64,000 nt of DNA, taken from positions 1 through 64,000 of the forward strand of contig NZ_JAFBFI010000007.1 in the NCBI RefSeq assembly GCF_016909175.1, in the 5' to 3' direction. Each line of letters starts with the position of its first letter. The stretch's first letter is position 1. This DNA comes from Peribacillus deserti. GTDB taxonomy: Bacteria > Bacillota > Bacilli > Bacillales > DSM-1321. A program made the translations under genes and the position numbers. The notes under the pieces are model-generated. The model saw nothing but the letters and a program-made list of their open reading frames with translations, searched no databases and had not been told where the DNA came from. Below, piece after piece: positions 35,891 through 46,603 of the stretch.

Positions 35891-37567
35891 TTATGTTTGT
35901 TTACTCAAAAATCCTAAAGCGATTTGTGTTTTTGCAATCTCTGTATCTAATTGTGATGTATACAGCCTTTTTTCTTTTTCTGACCAATGAAAAATATCGG
36001 CCAGGGCCCTTATCACATTTCCTTTCCATTTCTTCACGAGGGAAATATTAAAGAGCAGGGCTCCTGTTCTTCTTAAAAAGAAATCTACTGCATTGGCAAT
36101 GCATTCTTTTTCGACTGCATATATTAATTGGGCATATATATTCAGCGGTAATTGATATTTTCCGTCTTCATGGCCTCTATTTGAAATAATTTCAAATAAT
36201 GCTGCTGCATTGGTTCCATAAACAGAGGCAATCTGTCTGGCATCTTCCGGCATCAGTCCTGCTTTTACTCCTGCTATTACCTGATCATCTAAAAAAGCTT
36301 TAAACTTGGATGAGCCGCCAAAATCCCCTCCAGAAATAGGCAGATTTCTGGTTTGGCAGCCGCCAAAAACGAGGCCTTCTTCCGCTTTTAAGTCTGCAGA
36401 CACAAAATCAACCACCGTTTCGGCCATTTTCCGATAGCCGGTGAGTTTCCCTCCGGCAATTGTAATCAGTCCTGAATCAGATGTCCAAATTTCATCTTTC
36501 CGGGAAATCTCGGATGGCCCTTTGCCTTCTTCGAGGATGAGCGGCCGGACTCCAGCCCAGCCGGAATCTATATCTCCCTTAGATAAATTAAGACTAGGAA
36601 ATATACCGTTTATTGATTGGAGTAAGTATCGTACATCTATCTCAGTTATTTCCGGAGAGACCGGATCATCTTCATAGAAGGTATCAGTTGTGCCCACATA
36701 TGTTTTGCCCTGGCGCGGTATGGCAAATATCATTCTCTTATCAGGGGTATCAAAATAGATGGCCTGCTTTAAAGGAAACCGGCTCTGGTCGAACACCAGA
36801 TGAACACCTTTTGTAAGCTGCAAAGTCTTGCCAAGCTTAGAATGATCTTTTTCTCTTATAAGATCCACCCATGGACCAGAAGCGTTTATGATTTTCCTGG
36901 CAAATACCTTATACCTTTTTTTTGTTAACTGATCTTCTAGCACAACACCTTTGACTACTCCTTTTTCGTTATATAAAAATTCAATTGCTTTTACATAGTT
37001 TAATAGTACCGCCCCTTTTTCTACTGCCTTTTTAGCAACCTCTATTGTTAATCTTGAATCATCCGTCCGGTATTCCACATAATATCCGCCGCCTTTGAGA
37101 TGTTCACTGTTAAGGAGGGGTTCTTGTTTTAGCACCTTCCCTTTCGTCAGCATGGTCCTTCTCTCCAGCTTTTTTACTCCTGCAAGAAAATCATACACTC
37201 TCAAGCCGATTGAGGTGGTGAACCTCCCAAAGGTTCCGCCCTTATAGATCGGGAGGAGCATTTTTTCAGGTGTGGTAACGTGAGGACCGTTTTCATAAAC
37301 AATCGTACGCTCTTTGCCTACTTCTGCAACCATTCCTATTTCAAATTGTTTTAAGTACCGTAAACCGCCATGTACAAGCTTCGTTGAACGGCTTGAGGTT
37401 CCGGCAGAAAAATCCTGCATATCGACGAGGCCGGCTTTCATACCCCTTGCCGCTGCGTCAAGGGCAATACCGGTACCTGTAATACCACCGCCGATAATAA
37501 ACAGATCAAAATGTTCTTTCTGTAATTGGTCTTGAATGATTGCTCTTTTTGTATTGGTAAATGTCAT
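35891..37567 (-). CDS. glpD: aerobic glycerol-3-phosphate dehydrogenase
   Basis: The 558-aa FAD enzyme has the dinucleotide fold LFIIGGGITGTGIALDAA at about residues 21-38, HGGLRYLKQFE, YVGTTDTFYEDD, and the C-terminal domain with TIAGGKLTGYRKMAE. It oxidises glycerol-3-phosphate to dihydroxyacetone phosphate at the membrane and feeds electrons to quinone. ATG 37567 follows GGGAGAGG; a TTG precedes it. It lies 131 nt downstream of glpK with a GlpP-type hairpin between them. Confidence 0.97.
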   Translation of the reverse strand: MTFTNTKRAIIQDQLQKEHFDLFIIGGGITGTGIALDAAARGMKAGLVDMQDFSAGTSSRSTKLVHGGLRYLKQFEIGMVAEVGKERTIVYENGPHVTTPEKMLLPIYKGGTFGRFTTSIGLRVYDFLAGVKKLERRTMLTKGKVLKQEPLLNSEHLKGGGYYVEYRTDDSRLTIEVAKKAVEKGAVLLNYVKAIEFLYNEKGVVKGVVLEDQLTKKRYKVFARKIINASGPWVDLIREKDHSKLGKTLQLTKGVHLVFDQSRFPLKQAIYFDTPDKRMIFAIPRQGKTYVGTTDTFYEDDPVSPEITEIDVRYLLQSINGIFPSLNLSKGDIDSGWAGVRPLILEEGKGPSEISRKDEIWTSDSGLITIAGGKLTGYRKMAETVVDFVSADLKAEEGLVFGGCQTRNLPISGGDFGGSSKFKAFLDDQVIAGVKAGLMPEDARQIASVYGTNAAALFEIISNRGHEDGKYQLPLNIYAQLIYAVEKECIANAVDFFLRRTGALLFNISLVKKWKGNVIRALADIFHWSEKEKRLYTSQLDTEIAKTQIALGFLSKQT

Positions 37568-37640
37568 CAAACCTCTCCCTCGCCTGAAAACTTCTACTAG
37601 ACTTTACCCTAACTTATGCCTAATTTATTCCTGGAAGATA

Positions 37641-37687
37641 AAAATATAGACCACATTTTGGCTGCAAAAGTCTGCCTGCATGTGGTC
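37641..37687 (-). terminator. leader hairpin before glpD (probable GlpP antitermination site)
   Basis: GACCACAT (37649-37656) pairs with ATGTGGTC (37680-37687). On the minus strand a TATATTTTT tract follows. The hairpin sits between glpK and glpD; in B. subtilis the GlpP protein with glycerol-3-phosphate prevents termination at such a hairpin before glpD. No glpP gene is in the window. Confidence 0.65.
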
Positions 37688-37698
37688 CGAGTTATTCA

Positions 37699-39291
<1,593 letters not shown>

Positions 39292-39324
39292 TTATTACAT
39301 AAACAAGTCATTTATTCTAGCTGC

Positions 39325-39364
39325 AGAAAAAATCCATACAGCCAGAGAGACAGCTGTATGGATT
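39325..39364 (-). terminator. terminator of the PAP2 gene
   Basis: AATCCATACAGC (39331-39342) pairs with GCTGTATGGATT (39353-39364). On the minus strand TTTTTCTG follows, just after the PAP2 stop at 39370. Confidence 0.85.
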
Positions 39365-39369
39365 CTTAT

Positions 39370-40071
39370 TTATTTCTGACGCAGTACGGCTATTTTGTTA
39401 TGTATGACTTTTTGGCGGAATTCATAATAATTCAGCCCCACTCCGCAGACTGTCAGCCACACTCCGCCGGCAGCAAACCCGGCGATCACATCGCTGGGAT
39501 AATGTACACCTAGATAGATCCGGCTTATTCCAATCAACAGGATAACAATGGCAAAAGAAATTCCAGCTGCCCAGTTCATCGCCTTCCGGTGTGATAATTT
39601 TGCTACAATTACGGCCAATGAGCCATAAAAAATAAAGGATCCCATTGAATGTCCGCTTGGAAAGCTGAAGCCATGCTCCTGAATTAATGGCAGGATACTC
39701 GGCCTTTCCCGTTTGAAAAGCCATTTTAAAAAGTAATTGAACAGACCGCCGAGTCCAGATGATAGAATTAAATAAAGAGCGTACCTTGGCTTTTTTAAAC
39801 ATATTAACAAAATGAAAAGTATAAGAACACCAATGCTAATAAATAAAACAGATCCACCAAAAGTGAAGAATTTCATAATGACAGTTGCCTCATTCGAGAT
39901 CATTCCTTGTATCATATCAATAAATTGCTGATCAAACCAGATGAGTTCATTCCGGTTTAACTCTTTGCTTATTGCAATAAAAATGGCCGAACATCCAATA
40001 ATCATGATTGCCGCAAATAGAATGTATAGAATTTGGCTGATTGTTAATATAGACTTCTTCTGTTCATTCAT
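39370..40071 (-). CDS. PAP2-family membrane phosphatase
   Basis: The 233-aa protein has about six membrane helices and the three phosphatase signatures KWLFKRERP, PSGHSMGS (catalytic His), and SRIYLGVHYPSDVIAG (nucleophile His). It probably dephosphorylates a lipid phosphate such as undecaprenyl pyrophosphate or phosphatidylglycerophosphate on the outer face. It is related to B. subtilis YodM/YwoA types, but I cannot tell which. It is a single gene. Confidence 0.9.
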   Translation of the reverse strand: MNEQKKSILTISQILYILFAAIMIIGCSAIFIAISKELNRNELIWFDQQFIDMIQGMISNEATVIMKFFTFGGSVLFISIGVLILFILLICLKKPRYALYLILSSGLGGLFNYFLKWLFKRERPSILPLIQEHGFSFPSGHSMGSFIFYGSLAVIVAKLSHRKAMNWAAGISFAIVILLIGISRIYLGVHYPSDVIAGFAAGGVWLTVCGVGLNYYEFRQKVIHNKIAVLRQK

Positions 40072-40161
40072 GTGATCACCTGTCCATTGTTTTTTCAGTC
40101 CCTGAAATATACCTTAAAACACAAGGGGAGTCCAATATTATGAGTCCGCACATACTTAATA

Positions 40162-40185
40162 AAACCCGGCAGATGCCGGGTTTTG
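40162..40185 (-). terminator. terminator of ku
   Basis: AAAACCCGGC-agat-GCCGGGTTTT, immediately after the ku stop on the minus strand. Confidence 0.85.
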
Positions 40186-40189
40186 AGTG

Positions 40190-41029
40190 CTACGCTTTTT
40201 TCTTCTCTTTGGCCGGTGCGGCCCTTTTTTTCTTTGCTGCTGGTTTTTTTGCGGGGCCTTTCGTTTTGTCGATGGAAGCCTGTAAAGCTGCCATAAGGTC
40301 CATAACATTTGATTCTGGAACATCTCGTTCTTTAGGTGTGACGGTCTTCCCATTTTTCTTAGATTCAATAAGTTCCATTAAAGCTGTCCGGTAAGCATCA
40401 TGATATTTGCCCGGCTCAAACTCAGTGGTGAGCTGGTCTATTAGCATGATTGCGGTGTCCAGCTCTCTTTTTGATATATCCTCCTCAGCTGGAACATTGG
40501 GTACGTCTCCTGCAGACCTTACTTCATCTGGAAAATAGATGGTTTCCATCAGGAGTGTGTTTTCAAATACCCTGACTACTGCCAGCTGTTCCTTAGAGCG
40601 GATCACAATTTTTGCAATCCCGACTTTTTGCGACTCTTGAAGAGCTTTACGAAGTAATGTATAAGCTTTAACTCCTCCCTCATTGGGAGATAGATAATAG
40701 CTCTTCATAAAGTAGATAGGATCGATTTCTTCTATTTTGACAAAATCGACAATTTCCACTGCTTTCGTTTCATTTGCCTTTTTCAGCTCTTCCAGCTCTT
40801 TATCGTCTACCACAACAAACTTCCCTTTTGTATATTCATACGCTTTTACAAGCTCTTCTTTTTCAACCTGCTTGTTGCAGACTGGACACACCTTCTCATA
40901 CTTAATTGGAGTATGACACTCTTTATGAAGTGTCCGGAGCGAAATGTCTTTATCTTCTGTAGCTGAATGTAATCTGATCGGTATATTAACAAGTCCGAAG
41001 CTGATGCTTCCTTTCCATATTGTATGCAT
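40190..41029 (-). CDS. ku: Ku protein of non-homologous end joining
   Basis: The 279-aa bacterial Ku starts MHTIWKGSISFGLVNIPIRL and has the central Cys cluster around HKECHTPIKY and VCPVCNK, the DNA-ring segment ALQESQKVGIAK, and a Lys/Ala/Pro-rich C-terminal tail (PAKKPAAKKKRAAPAKEKKK). It encircles double-strand ends and recruits LigD. ATG 41029 follows AGGTGAAAAGA; a GTG at 41038 is possible. It is divergent from ligD, sharing the 41.03-41.22 kb promoter region. In Bacillus this pair protects spore DNA at germination. Confidence 0.95.
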   Translation of the reverse strand: MHTIWKGSISFGLVNIPIRLHSATEDKDISLRTLHKECHTPIKYEKVCPVCNKQVEKEELVKAYEYTKGKFVVVDDKELEELKKANETKAVEIVDFVKIEEIDPIYFMKSYYLSPNEGGVKAYTLLRKALQESQKVGIAKIVIRSKEQLAVVRVFENTLLMETIYFPDEVRSAGDVPNVPAEEDISKRELDTAIMLIDQLTTEFEPGKYHDAYRTALMELIESKKNGKTVTPKERDVPESNVMDLMAALQASIDKTKGPAKKPAAKKKRAAPAKEKKKA

Positions 41030-41219
41030 TCTTTTCACCTGCGCTGTTTTTTATTAATGTTTCCTCTGTTCAAGGAAGAATACGAGCACAATATTGGTAA
41101 TCATTGATTGATTATTTTTGGAGATTCTAATATCAATGTAAGGCATGGAACAGTTGACAGAAAAGCCGCTGGTAGAAAAAATACCCAGCAGGTAATATGG
41201 ATAGAAAGGAAGAAGGAGA

Positions 41220-43064
41220 TTGAAACCGATGCTTCTTACTCCGGCCCAAGAAATCCCAAAGGGGCCAGAATGGTTTTATGAAGTGAAATATGATGGTTTT
41301 CGTGCCATCTTAGATATTTCCATGGATAACATTGAACTAACCAGCAGAAATAACAAGCCGCTCATGCCGCAATTTCCGGAGCTGGCCGATTTTATTATGG
41401 AAAATAAAGATCTGTTAGAACCATACCTTCCCCTTTCTCTTGATGCCGAATTAGTCTGGCTGGAAAATCAATTAAAGGGTCATTTTGAAAGTATTCAGCT
41501 GAGAGGGAGAATACGTACAAAAACAAAAATAAATGCCATTTCCAAAGTTTCTCCATGCCGCCTTATGGTTTTCGATGTCCTAATGACTTCCGGTAAAGAT
41601 ATGACCTCGCTGCCTTTCTCCGAACGAAAAACCATATTGAAAACCCTTTTCAGCAGTTTAGAATGGCCTCTTGAGCCTGAGCCCTTATCTGAGAAAATCA
41701 TTCAATATATTCCTGCAACAAAAAACGCCGATGCCCTGTGGGAGAATATTCTTTTATATGATGGGGAAGGTCTTATCGCTAAACACAAAGACAGCAGGTA
41801 TATTTCGGCAAAAAGAAGTTCCCAATGGGTAAAGATTAAGAATAAAAAGACGGTATCCTGTTTTTTTCTTGCTTATCATAAATCTAATCAATATTTTCAA
41901 ATAGGACTTTACAAAGAATCGAAAACAGTCGCTATTGGTACTGTAAAAGACGGATTTACGAAGGAACAAAAAAGAACACTGGAGACTATATTTAAAAGCA
42001 ACTTTCAATATGAAGACAATGATTTTTACTATCTACCTCCATCAATATGTGCGGCGGTAAAATACCTGCATTTGTATGAAAACGAACTAAGGGAACCGCA
42101 TTTTGAAACGTTCCTGCTCGACACAGAACCAAAGGATTGTACCTGGGAGGCCTTTATTGAGGATTCTTATCATTTTCCTGAAAAAATTAAAGTTTCAAAC
42201 CGCGGAAAGCTGCTCTGGGACAGCAAAGAATTAAGAGCTTCAAAAGTTCAATTTTTGGCCTACTTGCAAACAGTATCTTCCTGGCTTCTGCCATTTTGCA
42301 AAAACAAAGCTTTGACTGTTATCAGGTACCCTGACGGAATTTTGGAGGAAAGGTTTTTCCAAAAAAATGTCCCTGATTATGCACCAGCTTTTGTTAAAAC
42401 CACCATCGAGGGGGATATCAAATATATTATTTGTGATACTATGGATACATTATTATGGCTCGGAAACCTTGCTTCCATAGAATTTCATATACCATTCCAG
42501 GAAGCTGGAAGCCGGAATCCAGATGAGCTAGTTCTGGATCTGGACCCGGCAGAGCCTGAGCAATTTAAGCTGGCTGTTAAAGCTGCATTGGAAATCAAGA
42601 GAGTAATGGATTCGCTTCATCTAACTTCTTTTATTAAAACATCCGGTAATAGAGGAATCCAGCTGCATATTCCTTTGCAAAAGGATACTTTCAGCTATAA
42701 GGATACCAGGTTGTTTACTAATTTCTTAGCCAGCATTTTAATCAATATGTATCCTGATGAGTTTACGGTCGAACGCATGAAAAAACAAAGAGAAGACCGG
42801 CTTTATCTTGATTTTGTACAGCATGCACCAGGCAAAACGATTATTGCTCCCTATTCAGCCAGGGCAAATAGTTTTGGGGGTGTAGCTACCCCGCTTTTCT
42901 GGGATGAAGTAAATGAAAATCTAGATATTCGTAATTATACGATCCAAACCGTTCCAGACCGGATCAGAACAACAGGCTGTCCTTTTAAAGGCTATGATGA
43001 AGCGAGGGGAAAACAACCATTCCATGACATCATCGAGTTTTTAAAATCCGGAGGCAAATTATAA
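41220..43064 (+). CDS. ligD: ATP-dependent DNA ligase/polymerase LigD
   Basis: The 614-aa product has an N-terminal ATP ligase domain (about 1-310; adenylated Lys23 in YEVKYDGFRA; SLDAELVWL; GLIAKHKDSRY; SSQWVKIKNKK) and a C-terminal AEP polymerase domain (about 320-614; LVLDLDPAEP with the metal Asp pair; IKTSGNRGIQLHIPL; RLYLDFVQHAPGKT). The phosphoesterase domain found in Pseudomonas LigD is absent, as usual in Bacillus. The start is TTG 41220 after AAGAAGGAGA. It is the partner of Ku. Confidence 0.95.
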   Translation: MKPMLLTPAQEIPKGPEWFYEVKYDGFRAILDISMDNIELTSRNNKPLMPQFPELADFIMENKDLLEPYLPLSLDAELVWLENQLKGHFESIQLRGRIRTKTKINAISKVSPCRLMVFDVLMTSGKDMTSLPFSERKTILKTLFSSLEWPLEPEPLSEKIIQYIPATKNADALWENILLYDGEGLIAKHKDSRYISAKRSSQWVKIKNKKTVSCFFLAYHKSNQYFQIGLYKESKTVAIGTVKDGFTKEQKRTLETIFKSNFQYEDNDFYYLPPSICAAVKYLHLYENELREPHFETFLLDTEPKDCTWEAFIEDSYHFPEKIKVSNRGKLLWDSKELRASKVQFLAYLQTVSSWLLPFCKNKALTVIRYPDGILEERFFQKNVPDYAPAFVKTTIEGDIKYIICDTMDTLLWLGNLASIEFHIPFQEAGSRNPDELVLDLDPAEPEQFKLAVKAALEIKRVMDSLHLTSFIKTSGNRGIQLHIPLQKDTFSYKDTRLFTNFLASILINMYPDEFTVERMKKQREDRLYLDFVQHAPGKTIIAPYSARANSFGGVATPLFWDEVNENLDIRNYTIQTVPDRIRTTGCPFKGYDEARGKQPFHDIIEFLKSGGKL

Positions 43065-43097
43065 AACCGCTTAGCTCTGTTAAACTAGCCTGTTGAT

Positions 43098-43225
43098 TTC
43101 CGTTCCTGCCACTCGCTTTCCGCGGGCGGTCCGGGAGCCTCCTCGGCGTGAAACGCCTGTGGGGTCTCCCTTGACTCGCTTTTCCCGCAGGAGTCTCGCG
43201 CCATTATCTCCCATCAACATAGTAC
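43098..43225. repeat. GC-rich dispersed repeat, copy 1
   Basis: CACTCGCTTTCCGCGGGCGG (43110-43129) begins a block with GGAGCCTCCTCGGCG, GGGGTCTCCCTTGACTCGC, TTTTCCCGCAGGAGTCTCGC and CATCAACATAGT. The same ordered motifs recur at 52.6 kb and, inverted, at 60.35 kb. Its GC is far above that of the surroundings and no protein is encoded. The role is unknown. Confidence 0.8.
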
Positions 43226-43262
43226 GAATATCAACAATGAACTTTAACATAGCCAACCGCTT

Positions 43263-43306
43263 AAAAAGGCTTAACCAGATGACAACTTCTGTGTTAAGCC
43301 TTTTAA
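43263..43306 (-). terminator. terminator of dapF
   Basis: AAAAGGCTTAAC pairs with GTTAAGCCTTTT across a loop of about 17 nt, next to the dapF stop. It could also end ligD transcripts from the other side. Confidence 0.8.
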
Positions 43307-43312
43307 AGTTAA

Positions 43313-44296
43313 TTAGTTAAAGGAAGTTAAATAGGCAGCAACCTCATCCTGCAGCTTGGCATACAGCTCCTTTTCTGTATTAAATTCCTCTTTATTAAGA
43401 ACTGCCACTGAAGTGAAATCCATTGAATCGAACTGAAGGGCTGCCTTGTATTCATACGTGCCATTTCCGATTAAATCTATTTTTGTTTCTCCATCCATAT
43501 GGTGAACCACACATTTCACTTTTCCGCCATTATTATAAACAGAGATTTCTTTTTCAGGCTCATTCCCTGCATGCAGGCAGGTAACAAGGCTGGAAGCTGA
43601 CATGGCCGTTCCGCACGCGTTGGTGTACCCAACACCTCTCTCAAACGTTCGCACAAAAATATGATTCTTTTCCAGCAGGCGAACAAAGCTGACATTTACA
43701 CCGTCCGGGAACAATGTGTTTGGTTTGTTTACCCCAATCGAAAGGGTTTCCTGGACATCCGAAGCGAGGATTCCTTGATCCACAATGGCGATGAGGTGTG
43801 GGTTAGGAACGGCAACTGCTGTAAAATACAGGTCATTGGAAAGCTGGGGTATTTTCTCGTTAAGTAAAACGTCCTGTTCTAAATGAAGCGGCAAATCCTT
43901 CAGCTGGAAGGATACTGGTGAAATTTCCACTCTAAAGGTGGGAATTCCATCAAATATATCTTCCGTTCTTTCTACCTCTAAATCTGCCTTCATTGTTTCA
44001 ATGACCAGTTTATCACTGCCTAATTTCTCACATGCATATCTGGCGACACAGCGGAGTCCATTTCCGCACATGGAAGCTTCAGAACCGTCTGAATTAAAAA
44101 TTCGCATTTTAGCATCAGCATGGGCACTGCCTTGTACAAATAGAATTCCGTCGCCTCCAATTTCACTGCCCCGGCTGCATATAGCTACCGCCAGACTTGC
44201 TCTCTCGTCCTCCGTCAAAGGCAGTAAAGTGTCCATTTCATCTATAAGAATAAAATCGTTCCCCGATCCATGGCATTTTATTATTTCAATATTCAT
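43313..44296 (-). CDS. dapF: diaminopimelate epimerase
   Basis: The 327-aa product has both catalytic Cys motifs, MCGNGLRC (Cys77) and TNACGTAMSA, in the two pseudo-symmetric halves. It converts LL- to meso-diaminopimelate for peptidoglycan and lysine synthesis. It is about 40 residues longer than the B. subtilis enzyme; the excess is a C-terminal tail after the second half (SVAVLNKEEFNTEKELYAKL), predicted to be helical. A CGGAGGAGAG site precedes the ATG. It is a single gene. Confidence 0.95.
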   Translation of the reverse strand: MNIEIIKCHGSGNDFILIDEMDTLLPLTEDERASLAVAICSRGSEIGGDGILFVQGSAHADAKMRIFNSDGSEASMCGNGLRCVARYACEKLGSDKLVIETMKADLEVERTEDIFDGIPTFRVEISPVSFQLKDLPLHLEQDVLLNEKIPQLSNDLYFTAVAVPNPHLIAIVDQGILASDVQETLSIGVNKPNTLFPDGVNVSFVRLLEKNHIFVRTFERGVGYTNACGTAMSASSLVTCLHAGNEPEKEISVYNNGGKVKCVVHHMDGETKIDLIGNGTYEYKAALQFDSMDFTSVAVLNKEEFNTEKELYAKLQDEVAAYLTSFN

Positions 44297-44433
44297 AAAA
44301 ACTCTCCTCCGGTATCTTCCATAATATGAGCAGTCATAAAATTATGGCTTATTACATCCAATTATTTTACTAATCTCTATTCATGATACTATTATAAAAG
44401 AAAAAACTCCCTTCGAAAAGGAAGTGTGTTTGT

Positions 44434-44724
44434 TTGAAAGTGTATTCCACCTGGAAAAATTCCACTTATTTATTTGATTTCTTTATTGAGGAGATTTCCA
44501 ATCTACAAGAAGATCAAATAACAAAAATTGCAGCTGTGAAGACGGGAATTTATACAAAAGACAAGCAGCTTTTATGGAAAGGCAAAATCAGGGTAAAGTT
44601 AAATGAATTTGGTATATATCCTATTCCTGAGGACTTAAGTGGAATAGGGCTCCCAGGTTCAGTCTTGAAGATGCTCGTTATTGAACTGCGGCGGTATATC
44701 AAACCTCAAAAACCATTCTTATAA
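44434..44724 (+). CDS. hypothetical protein, 96 aa
   Basis: From TTG 44434 (AAGGAAG about 10 nt upstream) the product begins MKVYSTWKNSTYLFDFFIEE. It appears to be a small alpha/beta protein (TKIAAVKTGIYTKDKQLLWK) without signal or membrane segment. It is divergent from dapF. The family is not recognised. Confidence 0.55.
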   Translation: MKVYSTWKNSTYLFDFFIEEISNLQEDQITKIAAVKTGIYTKDKQLLWKGKIRVKLNEFGIYPIPEDLSGIGLPGSVLKMLVIELRRYIKPQKPFL

Positions 44725-45107
44725 GTCATGGGCTGGCAGCTTGCATACTATTTATAAAGGTTTAGCAGTAATAGGCGTGAAAAGGTTTTACCGAATCTTT
44801 AGGGGTTTTGTTATTGGGATCAAGGGGTTCCAATCCAAATCCCCAAATAACGCTTGTTTCCCGCATAAAGATCCAATTACCCCTCCAAAGATAATTTTGC
44901 CCCTTTACATTAAAATAACACCTATAAAATGGTTCACATCCTCATGAATCAGGGACTGCGTCTATGCTAAAGCAATTTACATGAAACCGCACAAATGCGC
45001 TAAAAAAGTTCCTAACTATTGTTTATCCTATAAACTGCCGTTAATTAAAGATGAATATTTTAATCTTATGAATTTCACTATTAGTTTGTAACAACTTAAC
45101 CCCATAC
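44725..45107. other. intergenic region, nothing supported
   Basis: Contains runs of GGGG/CCCC-type short motifs (for example GGGGTTTTG, GGGGTTCC, CCCC) but no clean repeat unit, hairpin with U-tract or ribosome-site-backed ORF. Confidence 0.35.
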
Positions 45108-45144
45108 ATAAAAAACCAGGAACAGATTACATCGGTCCCTGGCT
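45108..45144 (-). terminator. terminator of the carbonic anhydrase gene
   Basis: On the minus strand CCAGGGACCGATG-loop-CTGTTCCTGG is followed by TTTTTTATG. Confidence 0.8.
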
Positions 45145-45151
45145 TAATTCT

Positions 45152-45712
45152 TTACTTATACCCATTCACTACTACATCAAGTTTTCCAGTACCTGGGTCG
45201 ATAACAAGCCCATGGACCGGCACCTCTCTAGGCATCAAAGGATGATTTTGAATAATGGAAACACTATGAGCAACATTTTGGCTTACATCTTTAAACCCTT
45301 CCAGCCATGTATGCAGATTGATACCTGAGTGCTCGAGGGTACTCAGGGTATCTTCGGAAATTCCTCTTTCCTTCATCGATTGAATAGTTCTTTGCGGGTC
45401 CATCCCTGACATTCCGCAGTCATGGTGGCCTACTACGATAATTTCCTCAGCTCCAAGCTCATACACGGCAACAATCAATGAACGGACAATAGATCCGAAG
45501 GGATGGGCGATCACAGCGCCTGCATTTTTTATTATTTTAACATCCCCATTTTTAAAGTTCAGAGCTTTAGGGAGCAATTCAACCAATCGAGTATCCATAC
45601 AGCTTAAAATGACAAGCTTTTTATCTGGAAACTTGTCTGTCTGGAATGTTTCATATTCTTTCTTTTCTACGAATTGTTCATTATGATTTAATATTTCTTT
45701 TAAGAGTGACAT
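45152..45712 (-). CDS. beta-class carbonic anhydrase (YtiB-like)
   Basis: The 186-aa product has the zinc ligands Cys38 (ILSCMDTR), His96 and Cys99 (VVGHHDCGM), with the catalytic Asp40/Arg42 dyad. It interconverts CO2 and bicarbonate in the cytoplasm. ATG 45712 is chosen because GATGAGG precedes it; the longer frame to 45781 has no site. Its length and motifs fit B. subtilis YtiB. It is downstream of the hypothetical membrane gene at 45782 on the same strand. Confidence 0.9.
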   Translation of the reverse strand: MSLLKEILNHNEQFVEKKEYETFQTDKFPDKKLVILSCMDTRLVELLPKALNFKNGDVKIIKNAGAVIAHPFGSIVRSLIVAVYELGAEEIIVVGHHDCGMSGMDPQRTIQSMKERGISEDTLSTLEHSGINLHTWLEGFKDVSQNVAHSVSIIQNHPLMPREVPVHGLVIDPGTGKLDVVVNGYK

Positions 45713-45781
45713 AGTAACCTCATCTGTTGTTTTTTTTAAAATTATACCAAATAATATATTAAAAAGGACAGCAAAACGCAT

Positions 45782-46579
45782 TCAGTTTGATTCACTATTA
45801 AAAATAGAAGCACAAATACCAAATGCTGCAATTTTTTCTGATTCCTCCGCAAGCTCCTGGAACCTTAAGACCGGTGTATTAGGTTCTTTAAATCTAGCTC
45901 CCCATTCCAGCGGCATAATCCCCTTTTGCAAAGAACCAATTTTCTTTCCGTCACAATTTTCCAATGTAAAACCGTTCTGCCACGCTTCTGTCCTAAGAGG
46001 AATCCATGGATTCTGGCTGCTATCAAAAACCATCCCCTGCATCTTAAAGGCAGATTCGGGTGCTCCCTCCTTATATATTCCAATAATTGCGCCATTTTTA
46101 TTCTGGATGACCATTTTTTCAGTAAAAATCCCCTTCACTGTATACATTGAAATGAGACTTCCATTGCTGTCATAAAGGCCATACCGCCTTGGAATAAGCC
46201 CGGTGAATGGATATGGTATGAACCACAAATAGCTTTTCATATTCATATCTCTAATTTCTCCTATTACATTTCCTCCAGGTTCAAAAAGCAGGATTCTAAG
46301 GGTAGGTGCAGGCATGAAGGCTAATAGAATATTGCTTTCTTCAAACAAACCTAACGACGAAGAATAACAGTAAAGTTCTCTTCCTCTGTTTTCATTTATT
46401 CTAGAACGCCAAAAAGCTGCTAAGCTTATTAGGAGAAAGGGTCCGGTTATATAAAGGATATTTCCGTTGATTATTTTTGTTATATGCAACACAAAAAATG
46501 CAGCAGCAAACACTAATGAAACCCATGAGGTATAGAAATTAATTCTTGAGGAAGTTTTATAATAATTTTGGATGTTCAT
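45782..46579 (-). CDS. hypothetical membrane protein with a beta-rich domain
   Basis: The 265-aa product has two N-terminal membrane helices (about residues 14-35 and 39-57), then about 200 residues rich in beta-strand patterns with paired G-x-I-x motifs (GGNVIGEIRDMNMKSYLWFI; NKNGAIIGIYKEG; NCDGKKIGSLQKG). This recalls tubby/LURP-like beta-barrels, but the resemblance is only in pattern. AAAAGGGGC precedes ATG 46579. It may be co-transcribed with the carbonic anhydrase gene. The function is unknown. Confidence 0.65.
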   Translation of the reverse strand: MNIQNYYKTSSRINFYTSWVSLVFAAAFFVLHITKIINGNILYITGPFLLISLAAFWRSRINENRGRELYCYSSSLGLFEESNILLAFMPAPTLRILLFEPGGNVIGEIRDMNMKSYLWFIPYPFTGLIPRRYGLYDSNGSLISMYTVKGIFTEKMVIQNKNGAIIGIYKEGAPESAFKMQGMVFDSSQNPWIPLRTEAWQNGFTLENCDGKKIGSLQKGIMPLEWGARFKEPNTPVLRFQELAEESEKIAAFGICASIFNSESN

Positions 46580-46603
46580 TAAAAAGCCCCTTTTATTCCG
46601 CAT

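Noticed and set aside
41220-43064. LigD being truncated because the phosphoesterase domain is missing
   Set aside because: Bacillus LigD normally has only ligase and polymerase domains, so 614 aa is full length.
44681-44947. 88-codon ORF overlapping the end of the 96-aa gene
   Set aside because: Low-complexity, no ribosome site, and it overlaps a better-supported gene.
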